Shown here: positions 19,500 to 27,460 of the stretch, one piece after another | How the letters are laid out: each line of letters starts with the position of its first letter | Position numbering within the stretch: position 1 is the stretch's first letter | Assembly: GCA_963724285.1 (NCBI GenBank) | Contig: CAVRUD010000030.1 | Location: 186,001-250,000 of the forward strand | Length of the DNA: 64,000 nucleotides | DNA from: CAVRUD01 sp963724285 | Lineage (GTDB): Bacteria > Chloroflexota > Chloroflexia > Thermomicrobiales > UBA6265 | Direction: 5' to 3' | Program-made: the position numbers and the translations under genes | Notes under the pieces: model-generated | Database searches by the model: none | What the model saw: the letters and a program-made list of their open reading frames with translations, nothing else | Told to the model about the DNA's origin: nothing

Positions 19500-20196
19500 C
19501 TATTCGGGCACCTCCGCGCCGAAGAACCGGGCCAGCCCCCAGAGGTCGCGCCATTCGTGGTCAGGGGTGGCCGGGCCGGGCTTCGTCTCGGCGTAGCGGT
19601 TGATCCAGGCCGAACGCCAGCCGGCATCCTGAGCGGGGCCGATGTCGTACTTGAACCCGAAGGCAACGTGCATGATCCGTTCAGGGGCCACCCCGAGCCG
19701 CTCCTGAGCCTGGGCGAAGACCGTTGGGTTGGGCTTGTAGGCGCCGCAAGATTCGGCCGTGATGACGGCGTCGAAAGGCACCTCCAGGTGGCGCAACGTC
19801 TGCGCGATGATCGCCTCGTCGGTGTTGGAGATGATCGCCAGCTTGCCGCCCGCCTCGCGGACGGCGGACAGGGCGGGGCGTGTGTCGGGGAAGGGCTGCC
19901 AGGAGCGCATCGCCCGGCCCAGGGCTTCGCCCCAGGCGGGGTCCCAGCCGTAGCCCCGCTCGGCCGGCCCAGAGCCGGAGGCTCTCGGCCAGGGCCTGGT
20001 CGTACTTCATGTACGGCCCCTGGATAAGGTCGAACTGGATGGCCTCCCACCGCTCGCGGAGGACGCGGCCGTTGGGGGCGTCGGTATCGCCCATCCGCAG
20101 GGCAAGTTCGGCCAGGAACGTGGCCAGGCCACCGTCCCAGTCGATCAAGGTGCCGTAGCAGTCGAAGGTGACAACGTCGATCGCGGTCCGGTCCAT
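19500..20196 (-). CDS. HAD-superfamily hydrolase (haloacid-dehalogenase type II-like), one frameshift
   Basis: About 232 residues. Motif I 'VVTFDCYGTLIDWD' carries the nucleophile Asp, motif II is 'LAIISNTDEA', motif III Lys is in 'GAYKPNPTVF' and motif IV is 'AFGFKYDIGPAQDAG'. The frame shifts once near 19960, between 'ESLRLWAG' and 'ERGYGWDPAWGEALGRAM'. The closest family type is the (S)-2-haloacid-dehalogenase group, but phosphatases share this build. It is probably co-transcribed with the histidine phosphatase gene downstream. Confidence 0.78.
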
Positions 20197-20356
20197 CGGG
20201 GTCTCCTTTCGGGGTTCGGCGTTCGGCGTTTGGAGACGACGTTAGCGCATTGGTAAGGATGGATCGATCACGATTGCGAGCGGCGTCGGGCGCCGTTTCT
20301 TGCTCTCAGAACTGTTCTCGGACTGCTGAGTTAGAGGATTCGCCGCTAGACCAACC

Positions 20357-20517
20357 TCAGCGATTCGCCAGTTCTGCCGAGATCGCGGTCAGGCTGGCGT
20401 CGAGGGCGGCGAGGAGCTCGTCGGCCTGCTCCCGGGTGAGCGTCAAGGGTGGGGCGTAGAGGATATGGTCGCCCAGGGCGCCGTCGACGCTGCCGGTCAT
20501 CGGGTAGGAGACGAGTC
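20357..20517 (-). pseudogene. Class III aminotransferase C-terminal fragment (copy A)
   Basis: The minus strand reads 'LVSYPMTGSVDGALGDHILY', 'APPLTLTREQADELLAALDA' and 'SLTAISAELANR' followed by a stop. This is the normal C-terminus of the aminotransferase whose main body lies at 21359-22748. It begins abruptly at about 20517, inside the end of the PIN gene. There is no start or PLP-binding domain. Confidence 0.7.
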
Positions 20518-20959
20518 AGCCGAGACCGAGTGGGTGTCGAGGATTTCCAGGAAGGAACGGGGCGTGACGATTTGAAGCGAACCAAGGCGAGTGTCGCCGG
20601 CCAGCACTTGGAGGTCTGCGTCGCCAGTGACGAGGTAGTCGGCCGATCCGATGATCGCCGTCGCGAGGATGGCCTCATCCGTGGGATCACGGACGGCGAC
20701 GGGATACGGTTCGACCGGTTGGACAAACCTGGCGGATCGGTCTAGCCGATCCGCCAGACGACGCCGGTCGGCAGGCGTTACTCCGTATTTGGTGCGGAAC
20801 TTTTCCCACGAGAGAACGGCGAGAAGTTCGTCGCGTTGTTGAGAGGACGTCACTAGCACAAATCGACCCTGACGCCACCGAACGAAGACGGACCGCGCGG
20901 TTCGCGCGGAGCAGCAGGCCGCTGACCAGCACGTTCGTGTCTAGGACAGCGCTAGGCAC
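20497..20959 (-). CDS. PIN-domain toxin-like RNase, one frameshift
   Basis: About 153 residues. 'SAVLDTNVLVSGLL' holds the first catalytic Asp, and 'VRDPTDEAILATAIIGSADY' with 'LVTGDADLQVL' hold the others. Frame must shift once near 20890 to join 'LDTNVLVSGLL' to 'RFVLVTSSQQRDELLAVLSW'. The GTG start overlaps the upstream antitoxin by 19 bp. The last codons (SSPTR) are read from the aminotransferase fragment, so the original C-terminus may be lost. PIN toxins cut RNA. Confidence 0.75.
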
Positions 20960-21249
20960 CTTCGGGGTGTCGTCGAGCGTGCTCGCGTCGATGGGCCCGG
21001 ATCTTCGGCCGAAATCTCTACTTCGGCTTCGTCAGAGTCCATTTGCGCGTTGCGTTGTGCGAGCGCGTCGAGCTCGTTCCAATCCGCCTCGGCTCGCATG
21101 GCGTCGAGACGTGCGTACTCGTCCACAGTGACGACGACGGCTACTGGCTTGCCGTCTCGCTCGATCACGAGGCGATCGGCACTGTCCAATTTCCCCACAA
21201 GCGTATCGACAGTGACAGTGGCGTCGGTGACAGAAATGGTTTCGGTCAT
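20941..21249 (-). CDS. Phd/YefM-like antitoxin
   Basis: A 102-residue protein starting 'MTETISVTDATVTVDTLVGK' with the block 'DRLVIERDGKPVAVVVTVDE', typical of Phd/YefM antitoxins. The charged C-terminal half 'DSDEAEVEISAEDPG' would wrap the toxin. I chose the ATG at 21249; the frame is open further upstream but has no family match there. It overlaps the PIN gene start, the usual antitoxin-toxin order. Self-repression is expected from the family. Confidence 0.78.
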   Translation of the reverse strand: MTETISVTDATVTVDTLVGKLDSADRLVIERDGKPVAVVVTVDEYARLDAMRAEADWNELDALAQRNAQMDSDEAEVEISAEDPGPSTRARSTTPRRCLALS

Positions 21250-21358
21250 CGTGGGTATCCCAGGTTCACGAATCGGGAGCGTTTCAAGCACTCTACCACG
21301 TTGACCGGTGTTGCCAGATGGAGAGGGCGAGGCAAGTCCCTCAGCCTGCATCCAGCGC

Positions 21359-22748
21359 TCAGGGAACGCTCCTGCCGGAGAAGAAATCCGGTATGGATCC
21401 CGTGAGGTTGGCGGTGACGGCGGTCAGGCTGGCATCGAGGGTGGCGATGAGTTCGTCGGTCTGCGTCGCGGGTGAGCGATCAGCGGCGGAGCGTAGAGGA
21501 GGTGATCGCCAGGCGCGCCGTCGACGGTGCCGGCATCGGGTAGGAGACGAGACCGCGTTCAAGGGTCGCCTCGCCGACCGCGGCGGGAGAGCCCCCAGGC
21601 GGCGGGAACGGCTCCTTCGTCTCCCGGTCCTGGACGAATTCGACCCCAAGCAGGAGTCCCATGCCGCGGACATCGCCAACGATCGGCTGGCGTATTTGCA
21701 TGGCCCGTAGGTGGCTCCAGCAGGTATGCCCCGGTATCGGCCGCGTTGGCGGTCAGGTTGTGATCGAGGACGTAGCGCAATACGGCCGCGCCGGTGGCGC
21801 AGGAGAGTGGATTGGCGGCGGCGGTATGGCCGATGACGAAGCTCTTGCCCCGCCCCCGGACCTCGCCCACGATCTCCGGCCGGACGATCACCGCCCCGAG
21901 CGGGGTATAGCCGCCGCTGATCCCCTTGGCGCAGGCGATCAGGTCGGGGGTGACGCCCCAGTGCTCGATGGCAAACGGCGCGCCGGTGCGGCCAAAGCCG
22001 GTCATCACTTCGTCGGCGATGAAGAGCACGTCGTAGCGGTCGCAGATGTCGCGGATCCGCTGGAAGTAGCCTGGGCTGGCGGGAACGGCCCCCAGGGTCG
22101 CCCCGACGAGCGGCTCCGCAATGAAGGCGGCGACGTTCTCCGCCCCACCTGGCGGATGGTGCGCTCCAGCACGTCGGCGCAGCTCAGGTCACAGGGTGGG
22201 CATCCTCCCCCCTGCCAGCAGCGGTAGGGGAAGCACGGCGGGATGTGCTCGGCGTGGGGCAGGGCGGCGCTGTAGGGATGGCGCCGAGCGGCGTTTCCGC
22301 CGATGGCGAGAGTGGCCAGGGTGGCGCCGTGATAGGACTGCCAGCGGCCGATGACCACGTGCTTCGACGGCTTGCCCCGGTCGCGCTGGTATTGCAGGGC
22401 GATCTTGACCGCGTTCTCGACGGCCTCGGAGCCGCCAGAGACAAACCAGACCCGCTCCAGCCCGGGAGGAGCAAACCGCTCGACGATGAGCCGGGCCAGA
22501 TCTTCGGCCGCCTCGGTGGCAAAGGCGTGGGTTGGGGCGTAGGCCAGGGTGGCGGCCTGCCGGGTCATCGCCTCGACCACCTCCGGCACGCCGTGGCCGA
22601 TGGCGGTCACCGCCGAGGAGCCGCCGGAGCCGTCCAGATAGCGCTTGCCCTCGGCGTCGTAGAGGTAGACCCCTTCGCCGCGCACGACGGTCGGGTAGGT
22701 GCGGTTGAGGTCCCGGTAGATGAGCGAGCTGTCGCGCGCGTCGAACAT
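21359..22748 (-). pseudogene. Class III (aspartate family) aminotransferase with several frameshifts (copy B)
   Basis: The first 200 codons are intact: 'YDAEGKRYLDGSGGSSAVTA', 'LERVWFVSGGSEAVENAVKI' and 'SYHGATLATLAIGGNAAR'. The frame then shifts near 22140 into 'DVLFIADEVMTGFGRTGAPF' and 'LIACAKGISGGYTPLGAVIV', which has the PLP lysine. Further shifts occur near 21700, 21530 and 21470 before 'QTDELIATLDASLTAVTANL'. Four lesions suggest decay or poor sequence. The enzyme family transfers amino groups using PLP. Confidence 0.72.
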
Positions 22749-23076
22749 CGTGCACTCCCGCGTCGTTCGCAGATGGCCTCCAATCGGACCATTCTATGCG
22801 GGACACCATCTACCCGGGGATAGGGCACATTCGCAGGGCCATCTGTGCGCGATGACCTAGGCGTAGCATCGCAACGGGAAGGGAAGAACGCCACCCGGCA
22901 TCTGCCGCACACGCCTGTAATGGCGTATGGCATGCGCCCTGTTGCCGGCCGCGTCGTGTCGAGGGTCGGACAGCGGAACGGACCAACATTTCTATGGCGG
23001 CGCTGGCGCCAACGCATCCCCGCCCCCATGGGAAGGGCGCATGGCATGCGCCCCTACGAGCAGACTACCGCCAGTT
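22749..23076. other. Intergenic region with palindromic repeats
   Basis: No gene is seen. The palindrome GGGCGCA-TGGCA-TGCGCCC lies at 23035-23053, followed by CCTACG. A half-copy (TATGGCATGCGCCC) lies at 22926-22939. These belong to a repeat family also present at 38770, 38860 and 44853. Confidence 0.55.
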
Positions 23077-23751
23077 CTACATTGACGTGCCCGAGATCGA
23101 GATCGAGGCGCCCGGCTCCGATACGGGATGGAACTCAATCCCCAGGTTGGCCAGGACCTGCCGATAGGCGTCGTAGCGCATCGTGATGAAGAAGTCGCGG
23201 GCGTAGCCGTCGTGGACCGGGAAGACCGCCTTCGGACGCATGCGCCGGGCGAAGGCGAACGCGTCCGGCTCAGTGAGGAACGGCGCCATGACCGGCATGA
23301 TCAGCAGATCGACTCCGGCGAATACTTCCAGGGCCGACCCGAACGAGTCGGCCGTGTTCAGCACCCGCTCGTTGATCAGGTAAGAGGTATGGCGCGGCAG
23401 CGTGCCGGCAAGGATCGGCTCGTGCGCCGTGGGGATCGCGCGGAGTCTGAACGGGCCTGCCTCTGTTGATCCTTCGTCCACAACCCGGACCGCAACACCT
23501 TCGGGCTTGAGCACGGAGGCGATCTCGCTGTTGCCGATGACCTCGGCGTTACTCAATTCCAGGATGCGCCGGAGCGCCTGGACATCGATGTGGTCGGGGT
23601 GGTTGTGGGTCAGGACGACGTAGGAGACATCGCCGAACTGGTCTGGGCTGACGCGGCCCTCGACAAATGAGAACAGGCCGGGATCGAAGAGGAGTCGCTC
23701 TCCGGCTTCTTCGATGAGCACGCAGGAGTGGAGGTATTTCGCGATCCGCAT
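23077..23751 (-). CDS. MBL-fold metallo-hydrolase
   Basis: A 224-residue metallo-beta-lactamase-fold protein. 'VVLTHNHPDHID' gives the HxHxDH metal motif and 'AIPTAHEPI' and 'FPVHDGYARDFF' the later His ligands. I start at 'MRIAKYLHSCVLIEEAG' (23751), the usual opening of UlaG-like lactonases, rather than at an upstream start. It lies 34 bp downstream of the SDR gene on the same strand. Substrate unknown. Confidence 0.85.
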   Translation of the reverse strand: MRIAKYLHSCVLIEEAGERLLFDPGLFSFVEGRVSPDQFGDVSYVVLTHNHPDHIDVQALRRILELSNAEVIGNSEIASVLKPEGVAVRVVDEGSTEAGPFRLRAIPTAHEPILAGTLPRHTSYLINERVLNTADSFGSALEVFAGVDLLIMPVMAPFLTEPDAFAFARRMRPKAVFPVHDGYARDFFITMRYDAYRQVLANLGIEFHPVSEPGASISISGTSM

Positions 23752-23785
23752 TGGGTGAGGCGTCTCCTTCCAAACGTCAATGGGT

Positions 23786-24811
23786 TCAGGACCAACGTCG
23801 CAGGCCGCCGCGAGCGGTCCGCCAGGCGGCCGTGGCGGCCAGGCCGACACCTGCCAGCACGACGGCGGTCCGCGCCGGGTGGGTGGCCGCTTCGGTGTAG
23901 ACGCTCACCTCCCAGACGTGGCCGTCGTAGCCGCCGCGCTCCTGGAGGTTGCCGGCAGAATGGTCGAGGTTGTTGTCTTCGCGCGGGCGCGGTGGCTGGC
24001 CGCTCTTCGAGCCGTCGAAGAAGATCCGCTCCATCGCCTTGTCGGTCAGCCTGGGCGCACGTTGACCGAAGGCGGACATCCCCTTGGCGGCACCGCCGAC
24101 GAAGACGTCCCGCGTCGGGTGGGAGGCGGCGTGGAGAATGGCCTTTGCCGCGCTCTCCGGCGAGTAGACCGGCGGAACGTGGGTTGGCTCGGCGTCCATG
24201 TAGTTCTTGGCGTGGTGGATGTAGGGCGTATCGATGGGTCCCGGCTTGACCAAGGTGACCGAGATCGGCGCGCCCTCGTGCTCCAGTTCCATCCGGAGCG
24301 AGTCCGTAAAGCCCTTTACGGCGTGCTTGGCGGCGCTGTAACCGCCCTGGAGCGGGACCGCCCGATCGGAGAGGACGCTGCCGATGTTGATGAGAGCGCC
24401 GCCTTTCTCTTTCAGGTGCTTGACCGCTTCGAGCGAGCCGTACACGACGCCCCAGTAGTTCGTGTCGAAGAGGCGGCGCATGTCTTCGACGGGCACGTCC
24501 TCCAGGCGGCCGTAGATCGACACGCCGGCGTTGTTCATCCAGGTGTCGAACCCGCCGAAGGTCTCTTCGGCCAGCTTCGCGAGTTGGGCCGCCGCGTCGG
24601 GCTGGCCGACATCGACGGCGGCGAAGACCGCCTGCCCGCCCGTCGTCTGGATGCGGTCGCTGAGGCGGCGGAGAGCGTCCTCGCCACGGGCGGCGAGCAC
24701 GAGTCGGGCCCCTTGCTCCGCCGCCAAGCGTGCGGTTGCCAGCCCGATGCCGGACGTGGCGCCTGTGATCACGATGACCTGCTCTGAAACGGATCTGAGC
24801 TTGATTGTCAT
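23786..24811 (-). CDS. SDR-family oxidoreductase with C-terminal membrane helix
   Basis: A 341-residue short-chain dehydrogenase. 'VIVITGATSGIGLATAR' is the NAD(P) site (about 13-29), 'WMNNAGVSIYG' follows, and 'YSAAKHAVKGFTDSLRMEL' holds the catalytic Tyr and Lys. The extra ~100 C-terminal residues end in one hydrophobic stretch 'TAVVLAGVGLAATAAW', which suggests membrane anchoring. A GGAGG eight bases before the ATG at 24811 supports this start. It appears to share an operon with the MBL gene. Confidence 0.88.
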   Translation of the reverse strand: MTIKLRSVSEQVIVITGATSGIGLATARLAAEQGARLVLAARGEDALRRLSDRIQTTGGQAVFAAVDVGQPDAAAQLAKLAEETFGGFDTWMNNAGVSIYGRLEDVPVEDMRRLFDTNYWGVVYGSLEAVKHLKEKGGALINIGSVLSDRAVPLQGGYSAAKHAVKGFTDSLRMELEHEGAPISVTLVKPGPIDTPYIHHAKNYMDAEPTHVPPVYSPESAAKAILHAASHPTRDVFVGGAAKGMSAFGQRAPRLTDKAMERIFFDGSKSGQPPRPREDNNLDHSAGNLQERGGYDGHVWEVSVYTEAATHPARTAVVLAGVGLAATAAWRTARGGLRRWS

Positions 24812-25071
24812 GGGGCAAACCTCCACGAGCGATGCGCACGGGCCGCGTTGATTCGCAAGGAGATGCATGGCATATGCCACGCACGGTTCGCGCCATCCGG
24901 CGATCAACCGCGCTTTCCGAGCGCGCGGCGTGGGTGCGTGCGGTTCGGCCCAGGGTCGGATTACGTGATTTTCACGGATGGCGTGGCTCCGGATCGTACG
25001 CATCATCGCGGTGGTCTCCTTTGGACCGGCGCCGCGGGCGCCACCGCCTTCGATCAGAAAGGGAATGCTTC

Positions 25072-25734
25072 ATGTCCGGCGTGCTTCTTCCGAGCGGCCT
25101 CGTCCGCCTTGTATTCGCCATGCTCGTCGTCCTCTCCGCTATGTCGTTCGTCGCCGTGGCCACGGCCCAGGACGCCACCCCCAGCGCGGCCCCTCCTCTT
25201 ACCGTGATGACCGCCGACGATGCGGTTGCCGCCGCGACCGAGTCCGACGGCCTGCTCAGCTTCGACGTCGCCGAGAACGGCACCCAATTCGTCTTCGATA
25301 CCGACATCGTCCACGACGACGGCATGCCGGCCAACGGCAGCACCTTCGTCACCCGCGGCTACCTCTACCCGGCCGGCACGCTCACGGAGAGCAACGGCGT
25401 TCTGGCCGACGGCTCGCCGGAATTCCCTGACTTGGTTCTCGGCGAGTGGGCCTGCCGTGGCTGGTACATCGGTGAGGGCGCCCACGCCACAACCGGGCCG
25501 TGGGTCATCACCTCCCAGGTTTACAGCTTCGGCGGTGAGCTTGGCGCGGCGACCTTGACCAGCGACGGCTACGAGTTGGCCGACGTCGGCGTCGAAATCG
25601 CCCGGTCGCTGACCGGTGGAACCGGGCCGTTCGCGGGCGCCACGGGCGAGCAACGTCAAACCTTCCTCGGGTTCAACGGGACGATGGGCGCCAACCTCCA
25701 GGTCGAGGTCGAGTACGGAGTCGCCGGCTCGTAG
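25072..25734 (+). CDS. Secreted protein with allene-oxide-cyclase/dirigent-like barrel features
   Basis: A 220-residue protein with a signal peptide ('LVRLVFAMLVVLSAMSFVAV') and likely cleavage after 'ATAQ'. The mature part is beta-rich: 'GTQFVFDTDIVHDDG', 'FVTRGYLYPAGTL' and 'SLTGGTGPFAGATGEQRQTF'. The last block resembles the 'GGTGxFAGAxG' turn of dirigent and allene-oxide-cyclase-like barrels. No catalytic function can be deduced. It is divergent from the SDR gene and 142 bp upstream of the haloperoxidase-like gene. Confidence 0.65.
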   Translation: MSGVLLPSGLVRLVFAMLVVLSAMSFVAVATAQDATPSAAPPLTVMTADDAVAAATESDGLLSFDVAENGTQFVFDTDIVHDDGMPANGSTFVTRGYLYPAGTLTESNGVLADGSPEFPDLVLGEWACRGWYIGEGAHATTGPWVITSQVYSFGGELGAATLTSDGYELADVGVEIARSLTGGTGPFAGATGEQRQTFLGFNGTMGANLQVEVEYGVAGS

Positions 25735-25876
25735 CGATCCCGACCCGCCCCAGGTTTCTGCTCCGGTGCGGCGCCGCTCAACCGCTGGCGCCGCACCCTC
25801 GTTCACCAATTCGACCGAGGCGAATGACTCGTCGTATCGAGGTGGCCCCGATCCCGATCCCAGAGGACGAATCGTC

Positions 25877-27298
25877 ATGGCGACCACTCCAAGCACCATC
25901 GAACCACCAGACATGTCCAAAGCGCTCTCGCGGCGGGAGCTGTTCCGCGCGGGATTGGCCGGGACGGCGATGTGGTCCCTCACACGGCGCTCCGTGGCCG
26001 CGTCCAGGCGGCAAGCGAGCGGCGATTCACCACGTCGCCCGTGGCTGCTGACCTCCGCGTCGGATCTCCGGCCCGCCGCGCCGCCTGCGCCCAGCCAGGC
26101 CGAAGTGGACGACCTCGTCGCATTGCAGGCGGGGCGCACCGACGGCACCCACGAAATGGTCGATCGCTGGGGTGACAGGCCGGCGGTCCTTCCCTGGACC
26201 GACGTCACCCTTGAGCTCATCAAGGAGTTCAAACCATCGCCGCCGCGCGCCGCCCGAGCCCTGGCCCTCGTCCACGTCGCCATGGCCGACGCCGTCACGG
26301 CCGCGGAAGACGCCCGGGAGGCATTCCCGCGGCCGGCGCCGGCGACGGTCATCGCCGGGCTCGACCCGATCGCGCCGGGGCATGCCGCGTCGTTCCCGAG
26401 CGAGCACGCCGCGGTCGCCAGCGCGGCCTCGATCATCCTCGCCCACCTCTTCCCGATGGCAGCCGCGCGGCTTGACGGGTTCGCGCGCGAGGCCGGCGAC
26501 TCACGCCTGGCAGCCGGCGCCAACTACCGGAGCGACGTGACGGCCGGCGCGGCGATCGGGCAGGGAGTCGGCCGGCTCGCCGTCGCGTGGGCCAAGGAGG
26601 ACGGATCGGACGCGGTCTGGGATGGAGCCCGCCCCACGGGCGAGGGTATGTGGCAACCGACTCCGCCCGACCTTCGTCCCGACCCGCTCGAGCCGATGGC
26701 CGGCGGGTGGGCCACATGGGTCCTGGACGAGGGAAGTGCCCTCCGTCCGCCGCCTCCTCCGTCCTGGGGCTCCGACGCCTGGTGGGCCGAACTCGCCGCC
26801 GTGCAAGCGGCGGTCAGCGAACGCACCCCGGAGCATGAAGCCGCCGTCTTGCGCTGGGCCGGAGGTCCCGGAACGGTCACCCCGGCGGGGCTCTGGGTGG
26901 AGATCGCGCGGGATCTCGCGCTCGCGGAACGACTCGACCTCGAAAAGACGGCGGCGACGATGGTGCTCACCACGGTGGCCATGCACGATGCCTTCGTCTG
27001 CTGTTGGGACGCCAAATTCGCTTATTGGACCGCTCGCCCGATCACCGCCGACCCGTACATCGATGTCCTGATCCCAACCCCACCGTTCCCCTCGTATACC
27101 TCCGGCCACTCGACGAGCTCGGCGGCGGCGACCATCCTGGGCCATCTCTTCCCGTCCCACGCGACCAGGATGGACGCCCGGGCAGCCGAGGCGAAGGACT
27201 CCCGGCTGTGGGCCGGCATCCACTTCCCGTTCGACAACGAGACCGGCGCTACCGGCGGCGAGAGGATCGCGAGGATGGTGATCGCGGCACGCCCTTGA
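25877..27298 (+). CDS. Tat-exported vanadium-haloperoxidase/PAP2-like protein with duplicated core
   Basis: A 473-residue protein. The N-terminus 'SRRELFRAGLAGTAMW' is a twin-arginine signal. The active-site set lies in the C-terminal half: 'PSYTSGHS' (about 404-411) and 'SRLWAGIHFPFDNETG' (about 440-456). The N-terminal half holds a matching set: 'FPSEHAAVASA' (about 172) and 'SRLAAGANYRSDVTAG' (about 209-224), where the catalytic His position is Asn. The enzyme family oxidises halides or removes phosphate outside the cytoplasm. Vanadate or phosphate binding is an inference from motifs. Confidence 0.8.
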   Translation: MATTPSTIEPPDMSKALSRRELFRAGLAGTAMWSLTRRSVAASRRQASGDSPRRPWLLTSASDLRPAAPPAPSQAEVDDLVALQAGRTDGTHEMVDRWGDRPAVLPWTDVTLELIKEFKPSPPRAARALALVHVAMADAVTAAEDAREAFPRPAPATVIAGLDPIAPGHAASFPSEHAAVASAASIILAHLFPMAAARLDGFAREAGDSRLAAGANYRSDVTAGAAIGQGVGRLAVAWAKEDGSDAVWDGARPTGEGMWQPTPPDLRPDPLEPMAGGWATWVLDEGSALRPPPPPSWGSDAWWAELAAVQAAVSERTPEHEAAVLRWAGGPGTVTPAGLWVEIARDLALAERLDLEKTAATMVLTTVAMHDAFVCCWDAKFAYWTARPITADPYIDVLIPTPPFPSYTSGHSTSSAAATILGHLFPSHATRMDARAAEAKDSRLWAGIHFPFDNETGATGGERIARMVIAARP

Positions 27299-27460
27299 GC
27301 GGGCCCGCCCCGGCAATTGCACTGGAACGAGAGATGAGATGAGGCTGCCGAGATATGGGGCGCGGCCGGTACCAGAGTCGAGACGGTTGACAGCGCGGCG
27401 GGTGAACCATACGTTATCCGCATCCATGTCTCCGGCCACCCGTCCACGACCGGCTCCACC

